Notes: generated by a model from the letters alone, not told the origin. DNA of 64,000 nucleotides from Sorangium cellulosum So ce56 (GCF_000067165.1 NC_010162.1:12884501-12948500); one strand, 5' to 3'. Positions 16,936 through 25,583 are shown, numbered from the stretch's first letter. Numbers and translations are program-made.

Positions 16936-18477
16936 CTATTGGGGAAAGCGAAGCGTCTCGTGGGCCTCGCCGCTCTCTCCCACCGTCATGCTGCCATCGT
17001 GGTTCCAGCTGGTGCCGCCCTTGCCCGGCTGCCCAGTCTCGATGGTGACGCCCTCGAGCGTGAGCTGATCCTCGTCGAGGTAGGCGATGCCGATCGAGTC
17101 GCCGCCGCGTCCCGGGCCGCCGTAGCCGCCGGGCCCTCCTTGGCCGCCCCGGCCGCCGTAACAGGCGCCGAGTTCATCTCCCGGCGCTCCGCCCGGTGCG
17201 CCTCGGCCGCCTCGGCCGCCTTCCTGGGGGGGCCCGCCGTCGCCGCCATAGCCGCCGGGGACCGTCGTGATCTTGGTGTCGCGCACGGTCACCCGGGCGT
17301 GAAGCGCGAGGACACCGATGGTCGGATGTCCGTTCGCTCCCCCGCGGCCCCCGCGACCTCCGCAACCGCCGGCCCCGCCTGAGCCTCCGCCAGCGCCTCC
17401 CTTGGAGGCCACGCCGCACACGGCAAGCCCGCCCCGGCGACCGCCGCCGCCGCCGCCGCCCTGGCCCGGCGTGCCCCACGTTCCCTCGCCCCCCGTGTCG
17501 CCCTCCCATCCTGTCTCGGTGAGGCGCCCGATGCCCTTGCCGGGCGTCCCCTGCGTCCCCGGAGCCCCCGGGCCCCCGTCGGATCCGACGTAGCAACTGG
17601 CGTTTTCCTGCTCCGCGGTGCCACCGACCCCTGAGGGCGAAGGGTCCCGTCCTGAGGCGGGCTCACCGTCGCCTCCGTCCTCGGCGCTGTCGGGCTGCCC
17701 GTCTCCTCCCTTGCCGCCAATGCTCGTGTGCCCGCTCTCGCACCGGTTCACGGCCGCGGGCCCGCCGGCGACGACGGCTGCCGAGCACGCGTCTCCACCG
17801 ACCATGCCATCCGGTCCGTCCGGCGGGCTGTACTGAGGCCACTGCTCGCCGGCAATGGCTTCCAGTGAGCCGCCTGCGCCGATCTCGCTCCGCAGGATCT
17901 CCACTGCCGTGTTGGACTGAGCGAGCACGCCGATCGGGCCCCACGAGGTGAAGTGGAGGTCGGCGAGCGTCGATACCCCGTCCGCTGCCCCCGTGTCCTC
18001 GGGGCGCGCGGGCTCGACTACCACCAGGGGGTCGTTGAGCGTTTCGCGATTGAACAGGGTCCACGGCCGGAAGGGGTCGCGCACCCATTTCAGGCAGTGG
18101 AAGCCCCCGAGAAGATCCACGCCGGAGGGCACCCGAAACGGACTCACGATGAATCCCTCGTTGCAGAGGAACACGCGCCCTCGTCCAGCGCGCGCGAGCT
18201 CGATGGCGCGCTCGACGGTGTACACCGGCTTCGCCTTCGTGCCGGGGTTCCTGTCGTCTCCGCCACCGACGTTTCCGGCGAGGAACACGCCGCAGCCGTC
18301 GTCGAGGATGTCGGCGGCGACGTGCTCGATGCAGACCGACTCCGGGGGCGGCTCGTCCACGCACGAGGTACCTTCACAAGGCGTCGCGCCGGGGTCGTTC
18401 ACGTCGGGCACAGTTCCGCAGGCGGTCGCCCACGGGGACAGCAGAAGAACCAAGGCAGCCGCGGTGCTCTTTCTCAT
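16936..18477 (-). CDS. Gly-rich beta-helix-type lipoprotein (paralogue 2)
   Basis: A 513-residue lipoprotein. ATG 18477 has AGGAGA five bases upstream and gives a signal peptide with Cys20 (WATACG); the open frame runs further upstream to 18756 but overlaps the neighbouring gene. Residues 50-260 contain a CGVFLAGNVGGGD-x-x-NPGTKAKPV pattern followed by strand-rich sequence like DUF1565 / parallel beta-helix proteins. Residues about 260-510 are a low-complexity region dominated by Gly-Gly-x triplets (GGKGGDGQ, GGGGGGGRRGG, GGRGGRGGANG) interrupted by short non-Gly strands. It is paralogous to the gene upstream at 18515-20155 and lies 37 bp downstream of it in the same direction. Surface exposure is inferred; function is unknown. 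Confidence 0.82.
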   Translation of the reverse strand: MRKSTAAALVLLLSPWATACGTVPDVNDPGATPCEGTSCVDEPPPESVCIEHVAADILDDGCGVFLAGNVGGGDDRNPGTKAKPVYTVERAIELARAGRGRVFLCNEGFIVSPFRVPSGVDLLGGFHCLKWVRDPFRPWTLFNRETLNDPLVVVEPARPEDTGAADGVSTLADLHFTSWGPIGVLAQSNTAVEILRSEIGAGGSLEAIAGEQWPQYSPPDGPDGMVGGDACSAAVVAGGPAAVNRCESGHTSIGGKGGDGQPDSAEDGGDGEPASGRDPSPSGVGGTAEQENASCYVGSDGGPGAPGTQGTPGKGIGRLTETGWEGDTGGEGTWGTPGQGGGGGGGRRGGLAVCGVASKGGAGGGSGGAGGCGGRGGRGGANGHPTIGVLALHARVTVRDTKITTVPGGYGGDGGPPQEGGRGGRGAPGGAPGDELGACYGGRGGQGGPGGYGGPGRGGDSIGIAYLDEDQLTLEGVTIETGQPGKGGTSWNHDGSMTVGESGEAHETLRFPQ

Positions 18478-18514
18478 GTGCGTCTCCTGGCGTGTGGCGC
18501 CAGCACGGGACGGT

Positions 18515-20155
18515 TCATTGAGGCGGTTCCGGATCTGGTGCGTCGAACCGGTACCAGAACAGCGCAGTCCCATCCTTGCCCTTGCCGCCGTTGTTTTCCA
18601 GGACTGTGTTGCCGCCGAGCCCCCCGGTGCCGGCCTGTCCGGGCGAGACCTTCGACGTCTCCAAGATGGCCACGGAGGCGCCCACGGAGCCGATGCCGAG
18701 CGAGTGGCCACCGAGACCGCCGCCGGCGTCGCCGCCGCGACCGCCGTTGCCGCCACCGCCGCCGGCGCACCCTCGCGACAGGTCGGTCACAGAGCGCCCA
18801 CCGTTGCCGCCGCCCCAGCCAACGCCTCCCCACTGGCCCGTTCCGCCGACCCCGCCATCGCCGCCCTTGGCCCCGAGGACCGTGCTGGCATCGACCGTGA
18901 GGGCGCTCCCCTGCAAGGCCACGATCCCGATGCTCGCGCCGCCGTAGTCGCCCCCCTTGCCCCCCTTGCCCCCGCACCCGCCGCTGCCGCCCGATCCGCC
19001 GGCCGCGCCGCCCTGGGGCCGATCTGCCGGACACGCGTTCATGGGGCCGCGCCCCTTGCCGCCGCCACCCCCGCCGCCGCCCTGACCGACACCGCCGTTC
19101 TCCCCGTCCTTCCCGCGGACGCCGATCCATCCATCGATGCCCAGGAGACCAGGATCCACTGCTCCGGCAGCGCGCTCTGCAGGGGCGCCGTCTGCTCCGC
19201 GGCCCCCGTCCGTGCACGGCATGCTGGACGCTCCACCGCCAGCCAGGCCGCGGTTCTCCGGAGTCCCGACCGGTTCCGGCAGTCCTGACGTCCCGTCGCC
19301 GCCCATCTCGCGGCCTCCATCGCCCCCCTCGCCACCCGTCGACTCGATGCCGTCGCCGCACACGGTCACGACCGGAAGGGCGCCAGGCGCCGCGTTCGTC
19401 GTGCAGGCGTCCACGCCGTCGTTCCCAACCACGCCGGCCTTCGCGCGGAAGCTCGGCGCGTCCTCGCCCGGCTCTCCATCCTTGCCATCGCCTGCGAGGA
19501 TCACACTCGACTGCACGATCGCCCTGGCCCCATGCTCCAGGATCATCGCGATCGACGACTTCCCATCGCTCGCGGAGGCGTCGGCCGCCTCGACGCGCAC
19601 GCCGAAGATCACCGACGTCGCATCCTCCTCCGCGCTGGCCGCATCGTCGTCCCCCCCGAGGACCCGCACCGGGATCCCCACGGGCGGCGCGACGACGGTC
19701 AGCGCGTTCTGCTCGTCGAGCGGCCCTCCATAGGACCAGTCGCCGTCGGCACACAGACGGCCGCCCCAGAGCTCGACACCCTGGGGGAGCGAGATGGCCT
19801 CCTCGAACAACCCGCCGCACGCGTACACGCGCCGGGTCGGCGCCTTGCCGTCGCGTCGAACGTGCGCGGCGAGGCCGATCGCGTGCTGCAGCGTCCTCAC
19901 CGGCGCGTCCTTCGTGCCGGGGCTGCTGTCGTTGCCCTCCTCGCTGACGAACACGCCGCACATGTCGAGCGCCGTCGCCGTCCTCGGATCCCCATCACAA
20001 GGAGATGGCTCCGGCGGCGGAACCTCGCACCAGTAGCTGTCCGCGCAGCTGTCCGAGTAGCACCCCGTGTTCCCGGCGGCGCTTGCCAGACCGAGCGCGA
20101 CGGACGCCAGCGAACGGAGGACCTCTCGACTGCGACCCATCGATCTAGAACGCAT
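18515..20155 (-). CDS. Gly-rich beta-helix-type lipoprotein (paralogue 1)
   Basis: A 546-residue protein with a signal peptide ending at a Cys (NTGC, about residue 32), then a Cys-containing spacer (SDSCADSYWCEVPPPEPSPC). It shares with its neighbour the segment MCGVFVSEEGNDSSPGTKDAPVRT, i.e. CGVF-x-x-x-x-GN-x-x-x-PGTK-x-x-PV, followed by an A-I-x-LA helix and strand-rich sequence, then several hundred residues of Gly-rich repeats (GGEGGDGGREMGGDG, GGGGGGGGKGRG, GGSGGSGGCGGKGGKGG). Such PGTK-x-x-P-x-x-(T/S) motifs mark DUF1565-type right-handed beta-helices. The start could also be the Met five codons later. It ends 15 bp after the PEGA-protein stop upstream, so the three form one operon. Confidence 0.82.
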   Translation of the reverse strand: MRSRSMGRSREVLRSLASVALGLASAAGNTGCYSDSCADSYWCEVPPPEPSPCDGDPRTATALDMCGVFVSEEGNDSSPGTKDAPVRTLQHAIGLAAHVRRDGKAPTRRVYACGGLFEEAISLPQGVELWGGRLCADGDWSYGGPLDEQNALTVVAPPVGIPVRVLGGDDDAASAEEDATSVIFGVRVEAADASASDGKSSIAMILEHGARAIVQSSVILAGDGKDGEPGEDAPSFRAKAGVVGNDGVDACTTNAAPGALPVVTVCGDGIESTGGEGGDGGREMGGDGTSGLPEPVGTPENRGLAGGGASSMPCTDGGRGADGAPAERAAGAVDPGLLGIDGWIGVRGKDGENGGVGQGGGGGGGGKGRGPMNACPADRPQGGAAGGSGGSGGCGGKGGKGGDYGGASIGIVALQGSALTVDASTVLGAKGGDGGVGGTGQWGGVGWGGGNGGRSVTDLSRGCAGGGGGNGGRGGDAGGGLGGHSLGIGSVGASVAILETSKVSPGQAGTGGLGGNTVLENNGGKGKDGTALFWYRFDAPDPEPPQ

Positions 20156-20170
20156 GACCTCGCCTCCCCC

Positions 20171-21283
20171 TCACCACGCTCCCTCGACGAGCACACCCGC
20201 TCGGTCGCTCGTCGTCACCGGCACGATGCGAAGGCCAGCGGCTTTGGGCGCACCACCGAAAAAGGCAACCTCCGTGAAAAACGAGGCCGCCGTCGCCACG
20301 CCGAACACGGCGCTCGTCGCCAGCGACACCTTGCCGAGGGTCGCGAACAGATCCCGCTCGTTCACCTGGTCACGAATGCCGGCGCACGACGCCGGTGCAT
20401 TGGCGTCCCGGCACGTATGGGACGTCCATCCCTGCGCGCGACGCGTGACGTCTCGCTCGCGCAGATCGCCATGGATGACGTGAGCGCGCAGGAGAAAGAC
20501 CGCGCCGGCCGCTGCCGTCGCCGTCGTCACCACGATACCGCCTATCCGCGCCGTCCCCGGCCAGGCAGCCCACGGGCTGGGAGGCCGCGCCTGTGCGGCC
20601 GCCGGAGAGCTCGGGGCTCGCGGCGTTTCGCTCGGTGAACCCGGCGCGTCCTCTTTGGCGCTGCTCACCGACGCGCGCGGACAATGAAGCGAGATCTCGT
20701 GCTCCGCCTTCGCCACGGTGCGCAATGTCTGGAACGCATCTTCGCGGCCCGGTGCTTGGGCCCGCACCGTATGCAGGCCGGGCTCGACGAACAGCGTGTA
20801 GACGCGCGCGACGCGGCCGATGGGCTTGGTGTCGATGATCACCTCGGCGTCCGGCGGGTCGACGGAGACACGGATCTTCGCGACGTGCGGTGTTGCGTTG
20901 CGCTGCCCTTCCTCGAATCGCTTCTGCAGCGCGGCCGGCAGCGCCTCGCGCTGCTCGAGGCTCAAGGCGAGGTGTTCGGCCGCATCGCGGTATTTGCCCA
21001 ATGCGACCTCGCAGAGGCCGAGCTCCCCGGCAATCTCCGCGCGCTCACGCTCCGTGCTCGACGCCCGGTCCGCGGCGTCGAAGGCCGCCTTGTAGGCGGC
21101 GTGTGCCTCGGACCATTGCCCCGCCGCGCGCGCCCTCTGGCCACGGCGAACATGGTCCTTCACCGTCGAGTTCTCTCTCGATCTTGTCGTCGATGAGCCG
21201 CCCTGGGCGCGCGCTGCGCTCGTGAGGCATGTCGATGCCCCGAGCGCAAGGAGAATCGAGAGGAACTGTGGAGCGCAACGCAT
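20171..21283 (-). CDS. PEGA-domain membrane protein with TPR-like N-terminal region
   Basis: A 370-residue exported protein. It has a signal peptide (LSILLALGASTCLTSAARA), a helical repeat region at about residues 40-105 (A-x-G-Q-W-x-E-A-H-x-A-Y-K-A-A and ELGLCEVALGKYRDAAEHLA, TPR-like), and a PEGA domain at about 120-180 (IRVSVDPPDAEVIIDTKPIG...VEPGLHTVRA). Two membrane segments follow near residues 250-275 (GGIVVTTATAAAGAVFLL) and 315-345 (VSLATSAVFGVATAASFF). This architecture is common in myxobacteria beside sigma factors and Ser/Thr kinases; its function is unknown. It leads an operon with the two Gly-rich lipoproteins and diverges from an ECF sigma factor gene across a 230-bp intergenic region. 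Confidence 0.85.
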   Translation of the reverse strand: MRCAPQFLSILLALGASTCLTSAARAQGGSSTTRSRENSTVKDHVRRGQRARAAGQWSEAHAAYKAAFDAADRASSTERERAEIAGELGLCEVALGKYRDAAEHLALSLEQREALPAALQKRFEEGQRNATPHVAKIRVSVDPPDAEVIIDTKPIGRVARVYTLFVEPGLHTVRAQAPGREDAFQTLRTVAKAEHEISLHCPRASVSSAKEDAPGSPSETPRAPSSPAAAQARPPSPWAAWPGTARIGGIVVTTATAAAGAVFLLRAHVIHGDLRERDVTRRAQGWTSHTCRDANAPASCAGIRDQVNERDLFATLGKVSLATSAVFGVATAASFFTEVAFFGGAPKAAGLRIVPVTTSDRAGVLVEGAW

Positions 21284-21513
21284 GTCACGACGGTAGTTGC
21301 GTCAACTGCTCGGCGTCAATGGCGGGTGAAATCGCCATGCGCCTGCGTTTGCCGTGAGAAACTTCAGCGCGAACCAGCAATGTTGCCATCTCGCCTGAGG
21401 GCCGAGCGCTGTGCGCGCGCGCAGGTGGCGTACTGGGGGACGTTGTCCTACCAAAATGACCCGGACCGTTCACTTTTCTGACCCCGGGAGGGCCGCTCAG
21501 ACGTGCTACCGGC
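21284..21513. promoter_or_regulatory. Divergent promoter region between surface operon and sigma operon
   Basis: 230 bp shared by two divergent operons. It contains the short perfect palindrome AGTTG-CGT-CAACT at 21295-21307, close to the PEGA gene start, and a comparatively AT-rich stretch at 21340-21390. I cannot assign -35/-10 elements. The arrangement would allow the encoded ECF factors to control both sides (inference). Confidence 0.45.
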
Positions 21514-22599
21514 ATGGGCAAGCCCGCGGGGACCTTCAGCAGCTTCGAGCTCTTCCGGCGCCTGGCGAGGCGCTTCGGCGTCCCGGCGCGCGATGCCGAG
21601 GACGTCGCGCAGGACGCGCTGCTGCGGGGGCTCGACGCGGAGGGACGGATCGAGGCAGGCGGGGACCCGGCGCCGTACCGCGTCGCGATCGCGGCCAACC
21701 AGGCGCGCGACCATGTTCGAAGCGCTCGCCGCCGGCGAGAGGTGCTGACGCCGTCGGGCGACCCCGAGCTCCACGACGAGCACCCCACGCCGGAAGAGCT
21801 GCTCAGGTGGCGCGAGCGGGAAGCCGTGTTGTGGGAGCTCATCGACGGTGTCGAGCCGAAGTACCGGGACATCTTGATCAAGCACGATCTCGAGGAGATC
21901 CCGCTGACCCAGATCGCCGTGGAGCTCGGCCTTCACCCTGACGCCGTGAAGACGCTGCACCGTCGAGCCCGCGAGCAGCTGGAGGAGGCGGCGCAACGCC
22001 GGAGGGCGAAGCAACGCTCCCGCGGATGGGACGAGACCCCCTGCGTCGTTCCGTTCGGGCTCACTCCACGCCGGGCATGGATTGGCTCCCTGCTCCGCTG
22101 GACTTGGAAGCTCCTGGCGCAGGGGGCGAGCGTCGTGCTCATGAGCGCCATGGTCGCTGCCGTGACCTCCTCGTCCACGCTGCAGGCGTGGGTTCGATCG
22201 GCTCTCGATGACGGTTGGCCCGCGCTGTCGGGGCAGGCCTTTGCGCCGCTCCCCGCGGAGCGCCGCGCCGGGCAGGCGGGGACGTCCTCCGCATCACCCG
22301 CAGCGCAGGCCGCTGCGCTCCCCGTGGAGCGCGGCGCCGGACAGGACGGCGCCGGTGCGACCACGACGCCTCCTCCGTCGGCAACGGCTGCTCCTCGTGC
22401 GTCGTCCTCGACGACCCACGCGAAGCAGGCGATCAGCGCGCGCGAGAGGAGCCTGATCCGCCAGGCCCGGACGGCCATCGAGGCGCGCAGCCCAGAGGCG
22501 GATCTCGAGGCGCACCGGTTGCTCGAGGCCCATGCGGAGGAGTTCCCGCGCGGTCGGCTCGCCGCGGAGCGCGAAGAGATGCTCAGGCAGCTGCGCTGA
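21514..22599 (+). CDS. ECF sigma factor fused to a membrane anchor and extracytoplasmic C-terminal domain
   Basis: A 361-residue protein. Residues about 10-70 are sigma region 2 (FELFRRLARRFGVP, DAEDVAQDALLRGL, VAIAANQARDHVRS) and residues about 110-165 are sigma region 4 (EPKYRDILIKHDLEEIPLTQIAVELGLHPDAVKTLHRRAREQL, a complete helix-turn-helix). A single membrane helix follows at about 198-220 (GASVVLMSAMVAAVTSSS), then an Ala/Pro/Thr linker, then a helical end (RSLIRQARTAIEAR...AHRLLEAHAEEFPRGRLAAEREEML). The end resembles the periplasmic end of myxobacterial ECF-associated membrane proteins. A normal ECF factor stops near residue 190, so this is a sigma factor tethered to the inner membrane. 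Confidence 0.85.
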   Translation: MGKPAGTFSSFELFRRLARRFGVPARDAEDVAQDALLRGLDAEGRIEAGGDPAPYRVAIAANQARDHVRSARRRREVLTPSGDPELHDEHPTPEELLRWREREAVLWELIDGVEPKYRDILIKHDLEEIPLTQIAVELGLHPDAVKTLHRRAREQLEEAAQRRRAKQRSRGWDETPCVVPFGLTPRRAWIGSLLRWTWKLLAQGASVVLMSAMVAAVTSSSTLQAWVRSALDDGWPALSGQAFAPLPAERRAGQAGTSSASPAAQAAALPVERGAGQDGAGATTTPPPSATAAPRASSSTTHAKQAISARERSLIRQARTAIEARSPEADLEAHRLLEAHAEEFPRGRLAAEREEMLRQLR

Positions 22600-22715
22600 C
22601 GGCTCGGCTGTCCATCGACACCTAAGCCAGCGGCGGAGTCGGTGCTGTCGTCGGGCAGCACGAGGCCGAGCTCCGCCGTGCGTCGGACAGGAATGCTCAC
22701 GGTTCAGGAGGGAAC

Positions 22716-23612
22716 ATGGAGGACATGCTGGGTGCGATGTGGCTCGTCTCGCCGCTCGGGCTCGCGATGATCGCGTGCGTCGCGATCGGCTTCGCGGTCA
22801 CCGCGCGCGAAGCGCTGGGACGCGAGCGCGGGCTTCGCGAGGCGCGCGAGCACGCGCGTGATGACGAGGAGGCAGCCCTCACCGATGCGAGGGATCAGGC
22901 TGCGGAGGAGCGGGACCGATACCGACGCCTGCTGGACTGTCACGTCGACGCGGCGCTCGCAGAGCTGACAAACGTCCGCGCGCGCCCCATTCCCGGGCCA
23001 GGCAGGGTCCTCGAGTCGTTCTGCGCGACGAGCCCTTCGTGGAGGAGAAAGCTGGCCGAGAGCACGGGGCTATCGCCGAGGGAGGTGGAGCGGCTGCTCA
23101 GGAGCGACCTTCCCATGACGCCCGGCCTGGCCCGGCAGCTGGAGACCTTCACCGGGACGCCTGCCCGGTACTGGGAGCGCCTGTGGCGGCTGCACGACGA
23201 CCATCGAGCGGATGCAGAGGAGACCGTGGTGATCCCGGTCGGCGAACCCGTCACCAGGCGCGAGAGCTCTGCGCGTCCGCCGTCGTCACCCGGGCCGACC
23301 TCGGTGCCGCCGCTTCCGCCGACGATGCCTCCTCGTGCGCTCGACGTTCCTCCGCCCGTGGTGCCGTCTCCCGAGCTTGCGACCAGGAGCCCGCGGGCGA
23401 AGCTCCCGCCGCCTCCACTGCCGCGGCTTCGGTCGCCGCTCCCTGCCCGCGCCGCGACGGGATCGGAGCTCGCACGTCGCGCCGCCACGCTGACGAGCTT
23501 TCCACTACAGCGTGACGAAGGGGCGGCGAGCACGGCCAACGGGTCCGATTGGGAGGAAGCAGAGCGCTCGCCGCTGAACACGACACTCCCCGGAGTAGGG
23601 AGCCATGGGTGA
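22716..23612 (+). CDS. Membrane-anchored protein with HigA-like helix-turn-helix
   Basis: A 298-residue protein. An N-terminal membrane helix (residues about 5-28, MWLVSPLGLAMIACVAIGFAV) leads into a charged coiled coil (about 30-80). Residues about 110-155 match the XRE/HigA antitoxin DNA-binding domain: KLAESTGLSPREVERLLRSD-x-PMTPGLARQLE-x-FTGTPARYWERLWRLHDD, i.e. the family pattern L-x-x-x-x-x-x-x-T-x-x-x-A-x-x-L-x-x-x-(T/F)-G-x-x-x-x-x-W-x-x-L. The last 130 residues are a disordered Pro/Ser/Ala tail. No toxin partner of the HigB type is nearby. It lies between two ECF sigma genes, overlapping the second by eight bases, so a membrane-linked transcription regulator for that pair is inferred. 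Confidence 0.78.
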   Translation: MEDMLGAMWLVSPLGLAMIACVAIGFAVTAREALGRERGLREAREHARDDEEAALTDARDQAAEERDRYRRLLDCHVDAALAELTNVRARPIPGPGRVLESFCATSPSWRRKLAESTGLSPREVERLLRSDLPMTPGLARQLETFTGTPARYWERLWRLHDDHRADAEETVVIPVGEPVTRRESSARPPSSPGPTSVPPLPPTMPPRALDVPPPVVPSPELATRSPRAKLPPPPLPRLRSPLPARAATGSELARRAATLTSFPLQRDEGAASTANGSDWEEAERSPLNTTLPGVGSHG

Positions 23613-24195
23613 GCGCGGCCAAGCCTCGCATTCGAATAACGACGAACGTGCCGCCGCGCACGCCCGCTTGTTTTGTCCGATGCTGATGCGCACCGTCCTG
23701 CGCTGGCTGGCGTGGTTAGGGGTCCCACTCTGCCATCGTGGCGACGTCGCAGGCCAAATCTGGCTCATCGCCTGGCAGAGCTGGCCGAGCTTCGATCCGA
23801 AGCGCGGCAGGCCAGAACGCTGGTTGAATTCGATCGCCGTCCATGTCGCGTCGCACTACCACCGGTGTGCGCAGCGCCGGAAGGAGGAGCTCGTCGATCG
23901 GATCGATGTGCTCGATCCAGCGCCGGACGCCGCTGCTGTGATGGAATCGGACGAGATCAGGGCCGGCACCATCGATGCAGTGAACGAGCTCGATCCGGAC
24001 CTGCGATTTGTCCTCGTGGCACACGATCTGGACGGGATCCCGATGGCCCAGGTGGCAGACGACGCGGGGCTACCTCTCTCTACGCTCTACAGGCGACGCA
24101 CAAAGGCCATCGGTGCGCTCCGCGACATCATCGCGCTTCGGGGGACCATGGCCGACGGGTCTCCGCCGGATGACGACAGGTTCCACCTCGGATGA
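23605..24195 (+). CDS. ECF-type RNA polymerase sigma factor
   Basis: A 196-residue protein of normal ECF length. Region 2 is divergent but recognisable (RGDVAGQIWLIAWQSWPSFDP, PERWLNSIAVHVASHYHRCAQRRK). Region 4 is clear at about residues 130-175: LDPDLRFVLVAHDLDGIPMAQVADDAGLPLSTLYRRRTKAIGALR, containing the helix-turn-helix. The start codon lies inside the end of the HTH-protein gene (ATGGGTGA), pointing to translational coupling. The final codons (DDDRFHLG) are part of the first unit of the 21-22 bp tandem repeat that continues beyond the stop. Confidence 0.85.
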   Translation: MGERGQASHSNNDERAAAHARLFCPMLMRTVLRWLAWLGVPLCHRGDVAGQIWLIAWQSWPSFDPKRGRPERWLNSIAVHVASHYHRCAQRRKEELVDRIDVLDPAPDAAAVMESDEIRAGTIDAVNELDPDLRFVLVAHDLDGIPMAQVADDAGLPLSTLYRRRTKAIGALRDIIALRGTMADGSPPDDDRFHLG

Positions 24196-24470
24196 CGGCG
24201 AGCTCGTCGCTGGATGACGATGGGCTCCAGCCTCGATGACGACGGTCCCGTGCCGGATGACGATGGCTCGACGCCCGATGCCGAAGGGCAGCGGCCGGAT
24301 GCCGATGGGCTCCGGGCGTATGCCGGCGGGCCCCAGTCCGGATGCCGATGTGTCCTGGTCGGATGCCGATGCCTCCCGGGCGGATGACGACGACGTCCAC
24401 CTCGGATGACGATGGTCCCCTCCCGCAATGACGACGCCCTCCGCCGCGATGCCGACGGTTCCGCGCCGCG
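24168..24470. repeat. Degenerate 21-22 bp tandem repeat (14 units)
   Basis: GATG(A/C)CGA or a one-base variant recurs at 24169, 24191, 24213, 24235, 24256, 24277, 24298, 24319 (TATG), 24341, 24362, 24383, 24404, 24427 (AATG) and 24448, giving spacings of 21 or 22 bp with one of 23. Consensus of a unit is GGATGMCGAYGGSNCCNSSYC. The first unit codes for the last residues of the sigma factor; the rest is in the 410-bp gap before the next gene. Mixed 21/22 spacing breaks any reading frame, so the array is not coding. Confidence 0.85.
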
Positions 24471-24605
24471 CGCCTGCGCGTCGCCCTCGCGCCTGGCGCC
24501 TCGCGCTGTCGCCATCCACGGGCGCGCCTCGGCCGGCGCTCGCAGGCGCCATGGGTCGAGAAGAGCCCCTCGACATCCCGGTTCCTGTGCACGTAGCCTG
24601 CGCTG

Positions 24606-25583
24606 ATGGCCAAACCTATCTCTCCTCCCGAAGAGACCTATGACAACGACCCCACGCTCGAATCCCTGGCGGAGCGGCTCGGCAAGCCGGAGCCAGGCAT
24701 CATCGAGGCATTGCTCGACGGCACGACCGAATCCCAGCTCGTCGAGCGAGGGCGGCAGATCGCCTCCTCGCGCGTCTTGACCGATCTGCGCCGTCTCTAC
24801 GCGACGGCACACGCGTGCTGGTCGAGCGCTTCGAAGGAGAAGCGGGAGAAGCTGCGCGGCTTCTCGCCGGAGCTGCTCGCGCTCGCGGTCGAGCAGGCGC
24901 TCGCCCTGGAGCGGCTGCTCGAGGCGCACGAGAGCGCCGGGCAGAAGAAGGACGCGGCGCGCGCCACGACGGACGCGGCGCTGCGGGAGCGGTTCTCGCG
25001 CTCGCTGCTCCTGCGCGACCAGGCCTACGAGGTCCTGCGCGGCGTCGCCGGCTCGGGCAAGGAGGCGCGCGAAGAGCTCGCGCAGGCGGTCGGCACCGCG
25101 GAAGATCCAGGCGCGCTCGCGCGCGGGCTCACCCAGCTCGCCGCGCTCGGCAAGCGCTACCTCGCGCAGAAAAAGGGTCCACTCGCCGTGCGCGCCAAGC
25201 TGATGCGGCTCGACCAGGACTACGTCGAGCGCCTCGAAGAAGCCGCGCAGGAGCTCACCCAGGCGGCGAAGACGGCGGCTGCGCGCCCCGCAGGCCAGAA
25301 AGTCACGAGCGGCGATCTCGACCGGGCCGACGGCATCAACCTGATCCTCCTCGAGCAGATCGTGCGGGTGTTCGAGCGCGCCAACGAGCAGGATCCGACC
25401 ATCCCGCGCCTCGTACCCATCGCGACGCGGCGGCTCTTCAGCCGGAGCACCAGGAAGAAGGCGGCCGAGACGTCCGGCGGAGGAGGAGGCGCGGCTGGCA
25501 GCGGCAGCGCTGGAAGTGGCAGCACCGGCGGCGCGCCGCCGGACGAGGAGGATCCAGTCGAAGGCGACGACGCGCCGGCCTGA
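24606..25583 (+). CDS. Helical hypothetical protein with Gly/Ser-rich tail
   Basis: A 325-residue protein with no signal peptide. Residues 1-270 are almost wholly alpha-helical and charged, with heptad-like stretches (SKEKREKLRGF, LALERLLEAHESAG, RLEEAAQELTQAAKTAAA), suggesting a coiled-coil bundle. Residues about 285-325 are a low-complexity Gly/Ser tail ending in acidic DEEDPVEGDD. The DNA supports it as a real gene: it is GC-rich at third positions and followed 34 bp later by a rho-independent terminator. I do not recognise a function. The preceding repeat array separates it from the sigma operon. Confidence 0.75.
   Translation: MAKPISPPEETYDNDPTLESLAERLGKPEPGIIEALLDGTTESQLVERGRQIASSRVLTDLRRLYATAHACWSSASKEKREKLRGFSPELLALAVEQALALERLLEAHESAGQKKDAARATTDAALRERFSRSLLLRDQAYEVLRGVAGSGKEAREELAQAVGTAEDPGALARGLTQLAALGKRYLAQKKGPLAVRAKLMRLDQDYVERLEEAAQELTQAAKTAAARPAGQKVTSGDLDRADGINLILLEQIVRVFERANEQDPTIPRLVPIATRRLFSRSTRKKAAETSGGGGGAAGSGSAGSGSTGGAPPDEEDPVEGDDAPA

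Noticed and set aside
24168..24470. CRISPR array
   Set aside because: Units of 21-22 bp follow each other without spacers and are degenerate, and no cas genes are near.
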